From positions 248,001 through 312,000 of the forward strand of contig JAEUJM010000013.1 of the NCBI GenBank assembly GCA_016794585.1: 64,000 nt of DNA, written 5' to 3'. Shown here in pieces: positions 35,401 through 42,448 of the stretch. The translations under genes and the position numbers were made by a program. Origin of the DNA: Acidimicrobiales bacterium. GTDB taxonomy: Bacteria > Actinomycetota > Acidimicrobiia > Acidimicrobiales > DATDAH01. Numbering within the stretch: position 1 is the first letter of the stretch; each line of letters opens with the position of its first letter. The notes beneath the pieces were generated by a model. The model saw nothing but the letters and a program-made list of their open reading frames with translations, made no database searches and was not told the DNA's origin.

Positions 35401-36630
35401 CTGACCGCCACCGGGCCGCCCACCGAGCAACCCAGCGAGCTTCGCCTCGAGAGCCCCGCCGGGGACCGCGACGTCGTGATCGGCGGAGCCGGCGGAGGCG
35501 GGTTCCGACCGCTCACCACCGACGAGGTGACCATCACGTTCCCCACGTCGGTGGATCCCCTCTCCAACGCGACCCGGGCGGTGGGGCTCGCCGAGCTGCG
35601 TTTTCCCGCCCTCGACGACCTGGCGCGGCCCACGCTCGACGCCGACGCGGCCTTCACCCGCCCGTGTGGGGAGGGCCCGCAGGTGACCATCGACGAACAG
35701 GTCGTAGAGACGTCGCTGTCCGGCACGGTCCGCGACCTGCTGGAGGCCAACCCCCTCGAGCTCGAGGCCTGCGGCGCACCAGTCGCACTCGGCACCGGCC
35801 GCCACGAGCTCGACGCGCCACGGGACGACCTGTTCGACCCCGCCCGCCTCGTCCTCGAAGCCCCCACCGAAGCGGACACCGCCGCCTTCGACGTGACCGC
35901 GGCGACCGCCGACGGCCCCACGCGCGTGGTGGCCGAGGATGAGTGGGGCCGGGTCCGGCGCTCCGTGGTCGTGGCCCCGGGCGAGGAGGTGTACCTCACC
36001 GTGGCCGAGAACTTCAACGAGGGGTGGTCGGCCACGCTGGGCGGCCGGGACCTCGAGCCCGTGCGCATCGACGGGTGGCGCCAGGGGTGGGTCGTGCCCG
36101 AGGGCGAGGGCGGGACGGTGACGATGGAGTTCGCCCCGGACCGGGCCTACCAGGTCGGCCTGGCCCTCGGCGCGGTCTTCGTGGTGGTGCTCTTCCTGCT
36201 CGCGTTCGTCCGGTCCCGGCCGGGCCGCGCCCGACCCGCCGTCGACGGGCGCACCCTGCCGCCCCTGGTGGTCGTCCTGCTGGCGCTCGGTGCCGCTTTC
36301 GTGCTCGGAGGGCCCCTCGCACTGTTCGTGCCGCTCCTGCTCCTGCTCCCGGGCCGGGACGACTCGCTCCCGTTCCTCGCCGCGCTCGCCTATCTGGGCG
36401 CCGGCGTCCTCGTGGCCGTCAATGCCGGTCCGGGCGGAAACGCCTTCGGGGCCGCCACCCAGATCCTGGCGGTCGAGGCCATCGCGGCCGTGGTGATCAG
36501 CCTGGTCCCGCCGACCTGGCCGCCCCTGCCGTGGTTGCGGTCGCCGGCCGAGGCCGACGAGCGACCAGCAGCACCGACAGACCGAACGGAAGCGGCACCA
36601 GGCGCAGCAGCCAGCGCTCCACCGTCGTGA
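32458..36630 (+). CDS. AftD-like giant GT-C arabinofuranosyltransferase family protein 2
   Basis: A 1390-residue protein and the most canonical AftD/DUF3367 member here. The first external loop carries RDTKLDLVIDPVGFLAR (Asp37, Asp41), followed by FGQLQNQAVGYLFPIGPYF. About twelve membrane helices reach residue 430. The external part has discoidin-like modules around AAFDGDPATVW (732) and RLIDGDPDTSW (946) and the module ENFNEGWSATLGG (1183). Four more C-terminal helices follow, including FVLGGPLAL at 1281-1289. Known AftD adds alpha-1,3-arabinofuranose to envelope arabinan; here the sugar is unknown. The last 134 nt overlap the convergent GT2-methyltransferase gene. Confidence 0.88.
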   Translation: MRDRLAAWTRRRAQPLVVSAIVVVGCFLQAPGRLVRDTKLDLVIDPVGFLARTLHLWDPSASFGQLQNQAVGYLFPIGPYFAIGHTLGIPGWVLQRVWFAALLLVGLWGALRVLEAMGIGRPGSRVLGATAYGLSPSILTLVGFQSGAELPHALLPWALLPLVIGARRGTPRRAAALSGLAIVAMGGVNAAATAAVLVLPALWLLTRRAGPRRRALMGWWALSVVLATTWWGVALVLQGKYGLPFADFTETASITTNTTSAVEVLRGTSNWVGYLVVGGRPWLQGAWSLITLPAAVVATALITALGLGGLARKDLPERTFWAVTVAVAATIMAAGYAGPFGGGAADPVRDLLDGPLAAFRNLHKFSPVVALPLAAGLAHSSTRLAVWARRAWERGDRRTPVWARPVAAGMALVLLGVAAFPVISGRVATLGSFEDVPGYWRETADWLNENSDGERTLVLPGASFGEYEWGRTFNEPLQPLADDPWAVRDLIPLGSVGAVRLLDGVEDLLTTGTRSPALAPYLARAGVRYVVVRNDLDVRRVTAPRPQIVRSVLADTPGIERVAAFGPEVEPLALTTRLVPDVSTAATETLQAVEVYEVTPETARITTYPTDGTQVVSGGPEALLPVQEADTLEGRATVLSGDERDPLGDDDRWVLTDDLGHRDVNFGRVHTNASYVLTPDEESPNTGRRPHDRLVVPGIEHQTTARNRGAAEISASSYALGLARLPEAQPFAAFDGDPATVWRPSRTGSAVGQWVELRLDEPIDVESIGVEIPPARVGRGRVSRVLVTTDAGRRESNLAASAGANGVSLPPGETRTIRLTVTDVQGGTNALEGPGISEVTIPGLEVQRPLVTPADRPEALEGSEAPLIVLERDRADPFDLTRHDEEVGMRRVIRLPEGATFNLSGTAAPVAGDGLVRLVDSLGTAGELDIVTTSTWGGLPNFSARRLIDGDPDTSWISDPSNPVPSVTLRWDEPRTLDEVRLTATGPPTEQPSELRLESPAGDRDVVIGGAGGGGFRPLTTDEVTITFPTSVDPLSNATRAVGLAELRFPALDDLARPTLDADAAFTRPCGEGPQVTIDEQVVETSLSGTVRDLLEANPLELEACGAPVALGTGRHELDAPRDDLFDPARLVLEAPTEADTAAFDVTAATADGPTRVVAEDEWGRVRRSVVVAPGEEVYLTVAENFNEGWSATLGGRDLEPVRIDGWRQGWVVPEGEGGTVTMEFAPDRAYQVGLALGAVFVVVLFLLAFVRSRPGRARPAVDGRTLPPLVVVLLALGAAFVLGGPLALFVPLLLLLPGRDDSLPFLAALAYLGAGVLVAVNAGPGGNAFGAATQILAVEAIAAVVISLVPPTWPPLPWLRSPAEADERPAAPTDRTEAAPGAAASAPPS

Positions 36631-38041
36631 GCGCAACGAGCACGCGGTTGACCGACGGGCTCACGAAGCTCGCCTCCTCCTGATCGCCCCGCACGAGCAA
36701 CTTGAGCGGCGTCTTCCTCAGCAGGAACGCCAGTGGGGCAAGCCAGGAGTGGAAGTATGTCACGCGGAGACATTCCAGGCCGGCGTCCTCGGCCACCCGT
36801 CGCAGACGGGGGGCGGTGTAGCGGCGGCGGTGGCCGAGGGTCACGTCGTGGTCGCTCCACGCCCATTCGTAGGCCGGCACGGCCAGGAGCAGCACACCCC
36901 CCGGGCGCACGACCCGGCCGAGCTCGACGAGGGCGGCGACGTCGTCGTCGAGGTGCTCGAGCACGTCGAGGCTCGTGAGCAACCCGGCGCCGGCGTCGGG
37001 GAACGGGAGGTGCTCGGCGGTCGCCAGCACCGGGCCGGCCCCGGGCCCCACGAGGGTGGCCGCCCGCTCCGCGGCCAGCAGGCTGAGGTCCGTTCCGACG
37101 ACCCGCCCGTAGCGGGCGGCCAACGCCTCGAGCACGGCCCCCGTCCCGCACCCCACGTCGATGGCGAGACCACCGCGGTCGGCGCCCGCCCGCGCCGCCT
37201 CCTGGAGCACCAGGGAGCGCTTCGCCCGGAACCACCAGTGGTCGCGCTCGGTGTCCGCCATCACCGCGTACTTCTCGGGGGCCATGGCCGTGGCCTCGTG
37301 GTCCCCCGGGGGCAGGTGGCGGGGGCGGCTCGGACCGAGGGCCCGGCGGATGCGCACGGCGTCGACGAACGACCGGGCCCCGCTGCCCATGCCGACCCGA
37401 CTGCCCTCGACGTGCCCCCACGCGATGGGCATCTCCGCCACCGTGAGGCCGGCCTGACGGGCCCGAGCCAACACCTCGATGTCGAACGCGAACCCTTGGG
37501 TGCGCAGCGGACTGAACACCGTGCGGCCGGCGGCCGCGGTGAAGCCCTTGAGCCCGCACTGCGTGTCCTTGCTGTCGGTGAGGCCGAGTCCGCGCAGGAA
37601 CCCGTTGTACGCACGACCCATCGCGACCCGGTGACGGGGTGCGGCGACGGTGATCACGCTGTCGGGGTGCGAGCGCGTGGCCACGACGACGTCGTCGGGC
37701 CCCGCCTCCACCCGCCGGAAGCAGGCCTCGATGTCGGCGGTGTCGGTCGCCAGGTCGGCGTCGGCGAACGCGACGCTCGCGCCCTGCGCCGCCAGCACCC
37801 CGGCGCGCACCGCCGCGCCCTTGCCCTGGTTCACCCCGAGCTCGAGCACGCTGACGGTGAGCCCCAACTCGCCCGCCACGGACTTCGCGATGGCCGGGGT
37901 GTCGTCGTCGCTGCCGTCGTCGACCAGGAGCACCTCGGTCGACGGGTCGTTCAGCCCCGACGCCGCCAGGGCCGCCAGCGTGGACCCGATGCGGGACGCC
38001 TCGCGGTACATCGGGATCACGAGGGTGCGGGCCGGGGGCAT
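36497..38041 (-). CDS. Fused GT2 glycosyltransferase and SAM-dependent methyltransferase
   Basis: A 514-residue two-domain protein. Residues 5-235 are a GT2/dolichyl-phosphate-mannose-synthase-like domain (LVIPMYREASRIGSTLAAL, LLVDDGSDDDT, FADADLATD as the DxD site and QCGLKGFTAAAGR). A short linker leads to a class I methyltransferase from about 255 (ERDHWWFRAKRSLVL, motif I AIDVGCGTGAVLEAL, TSLDVLEHLDDDVAAL). The protein probably makes a polyprenyl-phosphate sugar and methylates a sugar or lipid. The frame is continuous with no sign of an internal stop. ATG 38041 follows a TACTAT box by 9 nt. It is divergent from the GT4 gene. Confidence 0.9.
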   Translation of the reverse strand: MPPARTLVIPMYREASRIGSTLAALAASGLNDPSTEVLLVDDGSDDDTPAIAKSVAGELGLTVSVLELGVNQGKGAAVRAGVLAAQGASVAFADADLATDTADIEACFRRVEAGPDDVVVATRSHPDSVITVAAPRHRVAMGRAYNGFLRGLGLTDSKDTQCGLKGFTAAAGRTVFSPLRTQGFAFDIEVLARARQAGLTVAEMPIAWGHVEGSRVGMGSGARSFVDAVRIRRALGPSRPRHLPPGDHEATAMAPEKYAVMADTERDHWWFRAKRSLVLQEAARAGADRGGLAIDVGCGTGAVLEALAARYGRVVGTDLSLLAAERAATLVGPGAGPVLATAEHLPFPDAGAGLLTSLDVLEHLDDDVAALVELGRVVRPGGVLLLAVPAYEWAWSDHDVTLGHRRRYTAPRLRRVAEDAGLECLRVTYFHSWLAPLAFLLRKTPLKLLVRGDQEEASFVSPSVNRVLVALTTVERWLLRLVPLPFGLSVLLVARRPRPATATTAGAARSAGPG

Positions 38042-38050
38042 GCCTCGGCG

Positions 38051-38056
38051 ATAGTA
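38051..38056 (-). promoter_or_regulatory. Leaderless-type -10 box of the GT2-methyltransferase gene
   Basis: TACTAT ends 9 nt before the ATG at 38041. Only 20 nt separate the two divergent start codons, so this gene almost certainly has no leader. The promoter of the GT4 gene must lie within the neighbouring coding sequence or has a different form. Confidence 0.5.
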
Positions 38057-38061
38057 GAAGA

Positions 38062-39252
38062 GTGACCGACCCCCAGCCTGGCTCCTCTGAGCGCCTCGCC
38101 GTCCTCGCCGAGTCCGGCGACATGCGCCGCGTCCACCTCGTGGCCTGGCGCGACCGCGAGGATCCCGAGGGCGGCGGGTCCGAGGAGCACGCCGCGCAGC
38201 TCGCCCGCCACTGGGCCGACGCCGGGCTCGAGGTCACCCTGCACACCGGGCGGGTGGCGGGCCTGCCCGGCACCACGAACCGGGAGGGCTACCGGGTGGT
38301 CCGCGGTGGCGGGCACCTGAGCGTGTTCCCGCGCACGATCCAATGGGAGTGGAGCGGCCGGGCCGGGCCACGCGACGGCCTGCTCGACATCTTCCACGGC
38401 GTGCCCTTCTTCTCCCCGCTGTGGGCCCGCGGGCCCCGTGTCGGCTTCGTCCACCACGTCCACCTCGGCACGTGGTCCCACCGCATGCCTCCCGGCATGG
38501 CGCAGGTGGGCTACCTCCAGGAGCGGGTCGCCGTGCCGCTGGTCTACCGCCGGGCCACGCTGGTCACCCCGTCGCGCTCCACCCGCCAGGAGCTCGTGGA
38601 GAAGCTCGGGATGCGCCACGCCGACATCCGGGTCGCCCCCAACGGCGTCGACGAGCGGTTCCGGCCCGGCGGCGAGCGCTCGCCCACACCGCTCGTGCTC
38701 GCGGTCGGCCGCCTGGTCCCCCACAAGGGCTTCGACGTCGCGCTGCGCGCCATCGCCCGGTGCCGGCCATCGCGACCCGACCTGCGTTGCGTGGTCGTGG
38801 GGGACGGACCGGCACGTGGCGATCTCGAGCGGCTCGCCCACGAACTGGGCATGGACGACTGGATCGAGTTCCGGGGACGGGTCGACGACGACGCCCTGGT
38901 CGCCGCGTACCAGGAGGCGTGGGTGGTGGCCAACGCCTCGCTGCAGGAGGGGTGGGGCCTCACCCTCACCGAGGCCGGTGCGTGTGCGACCCCTGCGGTG
39001 GCGACACGCATCCCCGGTCACACCGAGGCGGTCGACGACGGCAACGGAGGCCTGCTCGTCGACGGCGAGCAGGAGATGGCCGCGGCGATCGGACGCGTGC
39101 TCGACGATCCCGACCTCCGCGCCGCGTTGAGCACCGGGGCCCGTCGCCACGCCGCCCAGTTCACCTGGGCCGCCAGCGCCGAGACCGTGCTCCGAGCGCT
39201 CGTGGACGACGCCCACAAGCGCCGCCGCGGCCACCCGACCCACCGGGCCTGA
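38062..39252 (+). CDS. GT4 family glycosyltransferase
   Basis: A 396-residue retaining glycosyltransferase with the GT-B fold, acting on nucleotide sugars in the cytosol. The N-terminal domain has EDPEGGGSEEHAAQLARHWA, the usual donor-loop start of family GT4. The C-terminal domain shows LVLAVGRLVPHKGFDVAL, VVGDGPARGDLERLA and the E(x7)E-type motif SLQEGWGLTLTEAGACATP, followed by IPGHTEAVDDGNGGLLVD. GTG 38062 is the start. Donor and acceptor are unknown; its neighbours suggest an early step in assembly of the envelope glycan. Confidence 0.92.
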   Translation: MTDPQPGSSERLAVLAESGDMRRVHLVAWRDREDPEGGGSEEHAAQLARHWADAGLEVTLHTGRVAGLPGTTNREGYRVVRGGGHLSVFPRTIQWEWSGRAGPRDGLLDIFHGVPFFSPLWARGPRVGFVHHVHLGTWSHRMPPGMAQVGYLQERVAVPLVYRRATLVTPSRSTRQELVEKLGMRHADIRVAPNGVDERFRPGGERSPTPLVLAVGRLVPHKGFDVALRAIARCRPSRPDLRCVVVGDGPARGDLERLAHELGMDDWIEFRGRVDDDALVAAYQEAWVVANASLQEGWGLTLTEAGACATPAVATRIPGHTEAVDDGNGGLLVDGEQEMAAAIGRVLDDPDLRAALSTGARRHAAQFTWAASAETVLRALVDDAHKRRRGHPTHRA

Positions 39253-39499
39253 ACCCACCGGGGTCGCCGAGCGATCGCCACCGCCTCAAGGCCGGGGGTG
39301 CGCGGGCCGACGGGAGGGGGTCGGCGACGGTGCCTCGCACCTCGCCCCCGTCCTTCCCGCCCACCACGAAGAGCCCGTCCTGCGCCGCCACCGCACCCGC
39401 CTGCTCGCCACGGCCCTCACCGTCGCGACGACCGTCACCTCCCTCACGCGCGGGGCGGCCGCCCAGGAGGACCCGGGGAGCGACGCGTCGCCCGTCGCC

Positions 39500-40543
39500 A
39501 TGGAGATCTCACCGGCGCTGGCCGACGTGCCCGTGGTGAGCGGGGAGTTCCTGGCCCTCGACGCCGCCCTCCAGGCCGCCCGGGCCACGCGCGAGCGGGC
39601 CACCGCCGATCTGGCCGAGCTCCGTCCGGCGAAGGCCCAGCTCGAGGAGCGGGTCGTCCGGGCCCACGCCGCCCACCATCGGGCGACCAAGCGCCTGGCC
39701 TACATCGAAGCTGCCATCGACGCACTGGCGGTGGCGAGCTACACCGGGAGCGGCGCGCCCCCGGTCCCCCTCCTCGACCCGGCCGAGGCCAACGCCCGCC
39801 AGCAGCGCGCGGTGCTCACCGAGACCGTGAGCGACGCCCAGGTCGAGGATCGGGACGTGGCCGCGGCCGAGCGCGACAGCGCCATCCGGGAGGTCGGCCT
39901 CAGCGAGGCCCTCCTGGCCAACGTGATCGGGCGCATCGAGGAGGCGACGGCCCTCGAGGCCCAGGCTGCCCGGGACGAGATCGAGCTCGCTCCCCGCGTC
40001 GCCGCCGCCCGCGTGCTCGCGCCGGTGCAGGGGGTCGACTTCCCCCTGGTGGCGCTCGACGCGTACTACCGCGGCGCCCAGACCCTCGCCGCCGAGGACC
40101 CTGCCTGCGGGGTGCGCTGGTGGGCGCTCGCCGGCATCTCCCGGGTCGAGGGCCGCCACGGCACCTACGGCGGCGCACAGCTCGAGGCCGACGGCGACGT
40201 CACCCGCCACATCATCGGCATCCCCCTCCCGGCCATCGGTGAGACGGACGGGGGCCTGCTCGACGGCGACCCGACGGTCGACCACGCCGTGGGGCCCATG
40301 CAGTTCATCCCGTCGACCTGGGCGCGCTGGGGCCGCGACGGCAACGGCGACGGCGTGGCCAACCCGCAGAACCTGTACGACGCCGCGCTCTCCGCCGCCG
40401 CCTACCTGTGCGCGAGCGGCCCCGGCCTGGACGGCGACGCCGGCCTGCGGCGGGCCTACTTCAGCTACAACCACTCGGACGCGTACGTCGCCCAGGTGCT
40501 CGGCCACGCCCGCGAGTACCAGCAGTCCGTCCCGCTGGACTGA
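39500..40543 (+). CDS. Lytic transglycosylase-like protein with coiled-coil N-domain
   Basis: Cleaves peptidoglycan outside the membrane. From ATG 39500 it has 347 residues. Residues 20-170 form a long coiled coil (RATADLAELRPAKAQLEERV and so on). The catalytic domain has Glu217 in AGISRVEGRHGTYGG and the motif GPMQFIPSTWARWG, followed by NPQNLYDAALSAAAYLC. The frame is open upstream and encodes a good signal peptide, LRRHRTRLLATALTVATTVT then a GAAAQ cleavage site, starting from CTG 39380, so the true start is probably there (387 residues). No ATG, GTG or TTG is in frame between. The coiled coil resembles divisome-linked hydrolases. Confidence 0.85.
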   Translation: MEISPALADVPVVSGEFLALDAALQAARATRERATADLAELRPAKAQLEERVVRAHAAHHRATKRLAYIEAAIDALAVASYTGSGAPPVPLLDPAEANARQQRAVLTETVSDAQVEDRDVAAAERDSAIREVGLSEALLANVIGRIEEATALEAQAARDEIELAPRVAAARVLAPVQGVDFPLVALDAYYRGAQTLAAEDPACGVRWWALAGISRVEGRHGTYGGAQLEADGDVTRHIIGIPLPAIGETDGGLLDGDPTVDHAVGPMQFIPSTWARWGRDGNGDGVANPQNLYDAALSAAAYLCASGPGLDGDAGLRRAYFSYNHSDAYVAQVLGHAREYQQSVPLD

Positions 40544-40654
40544 GCACGACCGGGTGGGGGTGCGGGCGAAGGCGGCCTGCGTCCGCGGCTCGCCGCAAGC
40601 CTGCTACGTTGCGCGGTCTCGGCTGTGTCGACCGTCACAGTGCACGAACCGGGT

Positions 40655-40660
40655 TATGGT
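40655..40660 (+). promoter_or_regulatory. Possible -10 box of the peptide-transporter operon
   Basis: TATGGT lies about 37 nt upstream of GTG 40697, which has an AGGGGGGAC ribosome-binding site. A TCGACC sequence at a -35-like distance is weak support. Confidence 0.35.
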
Positions 40661-40696
40661 CCCGGGCGCCGTACCAACGAACCCAGGGGGGACATC

Positions 40697-42409
40697 GTGT
40701 TGATCCGCTCGACGCACTGGCGTCGTCTGCTTGCCCTACTCGTCGCCGTGCTGCTCGTGGGCGCGGCCTGTGGTGGAGGCGGTGACGACGGCGACGGCGG
40801 CGACGACAGCGCCGCCAACGTGGCCACCAGCACGACCAACCCCGACGCCAACGCCGAGCCCGTCACCGGCGGCACGCTCCGCTACGGCATCGAGGCCGAC
40901 ACGTCGTCTCCCTGGACCCCCGCCAACATGGTGTGCGCCATCTCGTGCCACATGATCGCCCACTCCATCTACGACCCGCTGACACTGGCCAACGCCGACG
41001 GCGAGGTGCAGCCCAACCTGCTCGAGTCGTTCGACCACAACGACGACTACTCGGTGTGGACGCTGGTGGCCCGCGAAGGCATCACCTTCCACGACGGCAC
41101 CCCGTTCGACGCCGACGCCATCGCCTTCAACATCGAGGCCGACAAGGCCAGCCCGCTCACGGGCAAGGCCTTCGCCTACATCGACACCGTCGAGTCCGAC
41201 GGCGACATGACCGTCACGGTCACCGCCAAGGGCCCCTGGGTGTCGTTCCCCGCCTTCCTGACCGGCCAACTCGGCTACCAGGCCTCCCCCACCTGGCTCC
41301 AGGCGGTCGAAGCTGGCACCGCCCAGGCCGACGAGCCCGTCGGCACCGGCGCCTTCGTGTTCGAGTCCTACGAGCCGGGCGGCGTGTTCGCCGCCACGGC
41401 CAACCCCGACTACTGGCGCACCGACGCCGAAGGTCGGCCCCTGCCCTACCTCGACGCCATCGAGTACGTGATCCAGGAGCAGGACCAGACCCGCTTCAAT
41501 TCGCTGGTCTCGGGTGAGACGAACATCATGCACACCTCCAACGGCGACACCACGAACCGCATCGCCACCGAGGTCGAGAACGGCACCGTCGAGGCCGACC
41601 AGATCACCAACAACCTCGAGACCGGCTACGTCCTGTTGAACGTGGGCGACGAGAGCCTGCCCACCAGCGACGTCCGCGTGCGCCAGGCCCTGGCCTACGG
41701 CTTCGACTACGAGACCCGGCTCCAGGCCCGCTCGGGTGGCGTGCCCGAGATCGCCAACGGCCCGTTCCCCCCGGGGACCCCCGGCTACCTCGAGGACACC
41801 GGTTTCCCGACCTACGACCCCGACAAGGCGCGTGAGCTCGTCGAGGAGTACGAGGCCGAGAACGGCCCCATCGAGATCGCCTACAAGACCACCACCGACG
41901 AGTTCAACCTCGTCACCGCCCAGCTCTACCAGCAGTTCTGGGAGGACATCGGCATCGACGTCACCCTCGACCAGATCCAGCAGGGATCGTTCATCGGCCT
42001 CGCCCTCACCGGCGACTTCGAGGCCTTCGGCTGGCGCAACCACGCCGGCTTCGACCCCGACCAGCAGAACATCTGGTGGAACTCCGAGAACGGCAACCCG
42101 CCGCCGGACTTCGGCCTGAACTTCGGCCGCATCCGCGACGACGTCATCGACGAGAACCTCGACATCATCCGCACCAACCCGGATGCCGCGGCCCGTACCG
42201 AGGCGGCCGAAGCCATCAACCGCCGCTTCGCGGAGCAGGTGTACAACATCTGGTTCGAGTGGCCCATCTGGACCATCGGGCACAGCCCCACGGTGCACAA
42301 CGTGCTGGGCGGCATCACCGAGGAGGGCGACCCCGTCCTCGACGTGCTGGGCATCGGCGGCGCCCACCAGGTCAGCCAGATCTGGATCGACGAGTCGTCC
42401 GGGAACTGA
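40697..42409 (+). CDS. Peptide/nickel ABC transporter substrate-binding lipoprotein 1
   Basis: A 570-residue family 5 solute-binding protein for an Opp/Dpp-type importer. The signal peptide RRLLALLVAVLLVGAAC has its lipobox Cys at 24, followed by a Gly/Asp-rich spacer. Family elements are GGTLRYGIEADTSSPWTPAN, the ITFHDGTPFDADAIAFN motif and PVGTGAFVFESYEPGG. A CAISC pair of cysteines lies near residue 80. GTG 40697 is preferred because of the Gly-rich ribosome-binding site. The permease genes follow after 39 nt. It is a paralogue, of exactly the same length, of the receptor at 46638. Confidence 0.93.
   Translation: MLIRSTHWRRLLALLVAVLLVGAACGGGGDDGDGGDDSAANVATSTTNPDANAEPVTGGTLRYGIEADTSSPWTPANMVCAISCHMIAHSIYDPLTLANADGEVQPNLLESFDHNDDYSVWTLVAREGITFHDGTPFDADAIAFNIEADKASPLTGKAFAYIDTVESDGDMTVTVTAKGPWVSFPAFLTGQLGYQASPTWLQAVEAGTAQADEPVGTGAFVFESYEPGGVFAATANPDYWRTDAEGRPLPYLDAIEYVIQEQDQTRFNSLVSGETNIMHTSNGDTTNRIATEVENGTVEADQITNNLETGYVLLNVGDESLPTSDVRVRQALAYGFDYETRLQARSGGVPEIANGPFPPGTPGYLEDTGFPTYDPDKARELVEEYEAENGPIEIAYKTTTDEFNLVTAQLYQQFWEDIGIDVTLDQIQQGSFIGLALTGDFEAFGWRNHAGFDPDQQNIWWNSENGNPPPDFGLNFGRIRDDVIDENLDIIRTNPDAAARTEAAEAINRRFAEQVYNIWFEWPIWTIGHSPTVHNVLGGITEEGDPVLDVLGIGGAHQVSQIWIDESSGN
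41315..41382 (+). repeat. 68-bp near-identical block shared by the two receptor genes (copy 1)
   Basis: Inside receptor gene 1. It differs at one position from the copy at 47271-47338, in the same reading frame. The surrounding sequence is clearly diverged. Confidence 0.8.
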
Positions 42410-42448
42410 GCGACCGGAGGTGAGGAGCGAGCGAGCAGGAGTGGACCC

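Noticed and set aside
32320-36636. Open frame of 1438 codons antisense to AftD-like 2
   Set aside because: Open only because of high GC and third-position bias. Its composition (Gly/Arg/Glu/Asp/His-rich without hydrophobic cores or motifs) is that of a shadow frame, while the sense frame has clear membrane helices and AftD motifs.
38042-38061. Promoter for the GT4 gene in the 20-nt divergent gap
   Set aside because: The plus-strand sequence has no TANNNT at a suitable distance; only the minus-strand box is convincing.
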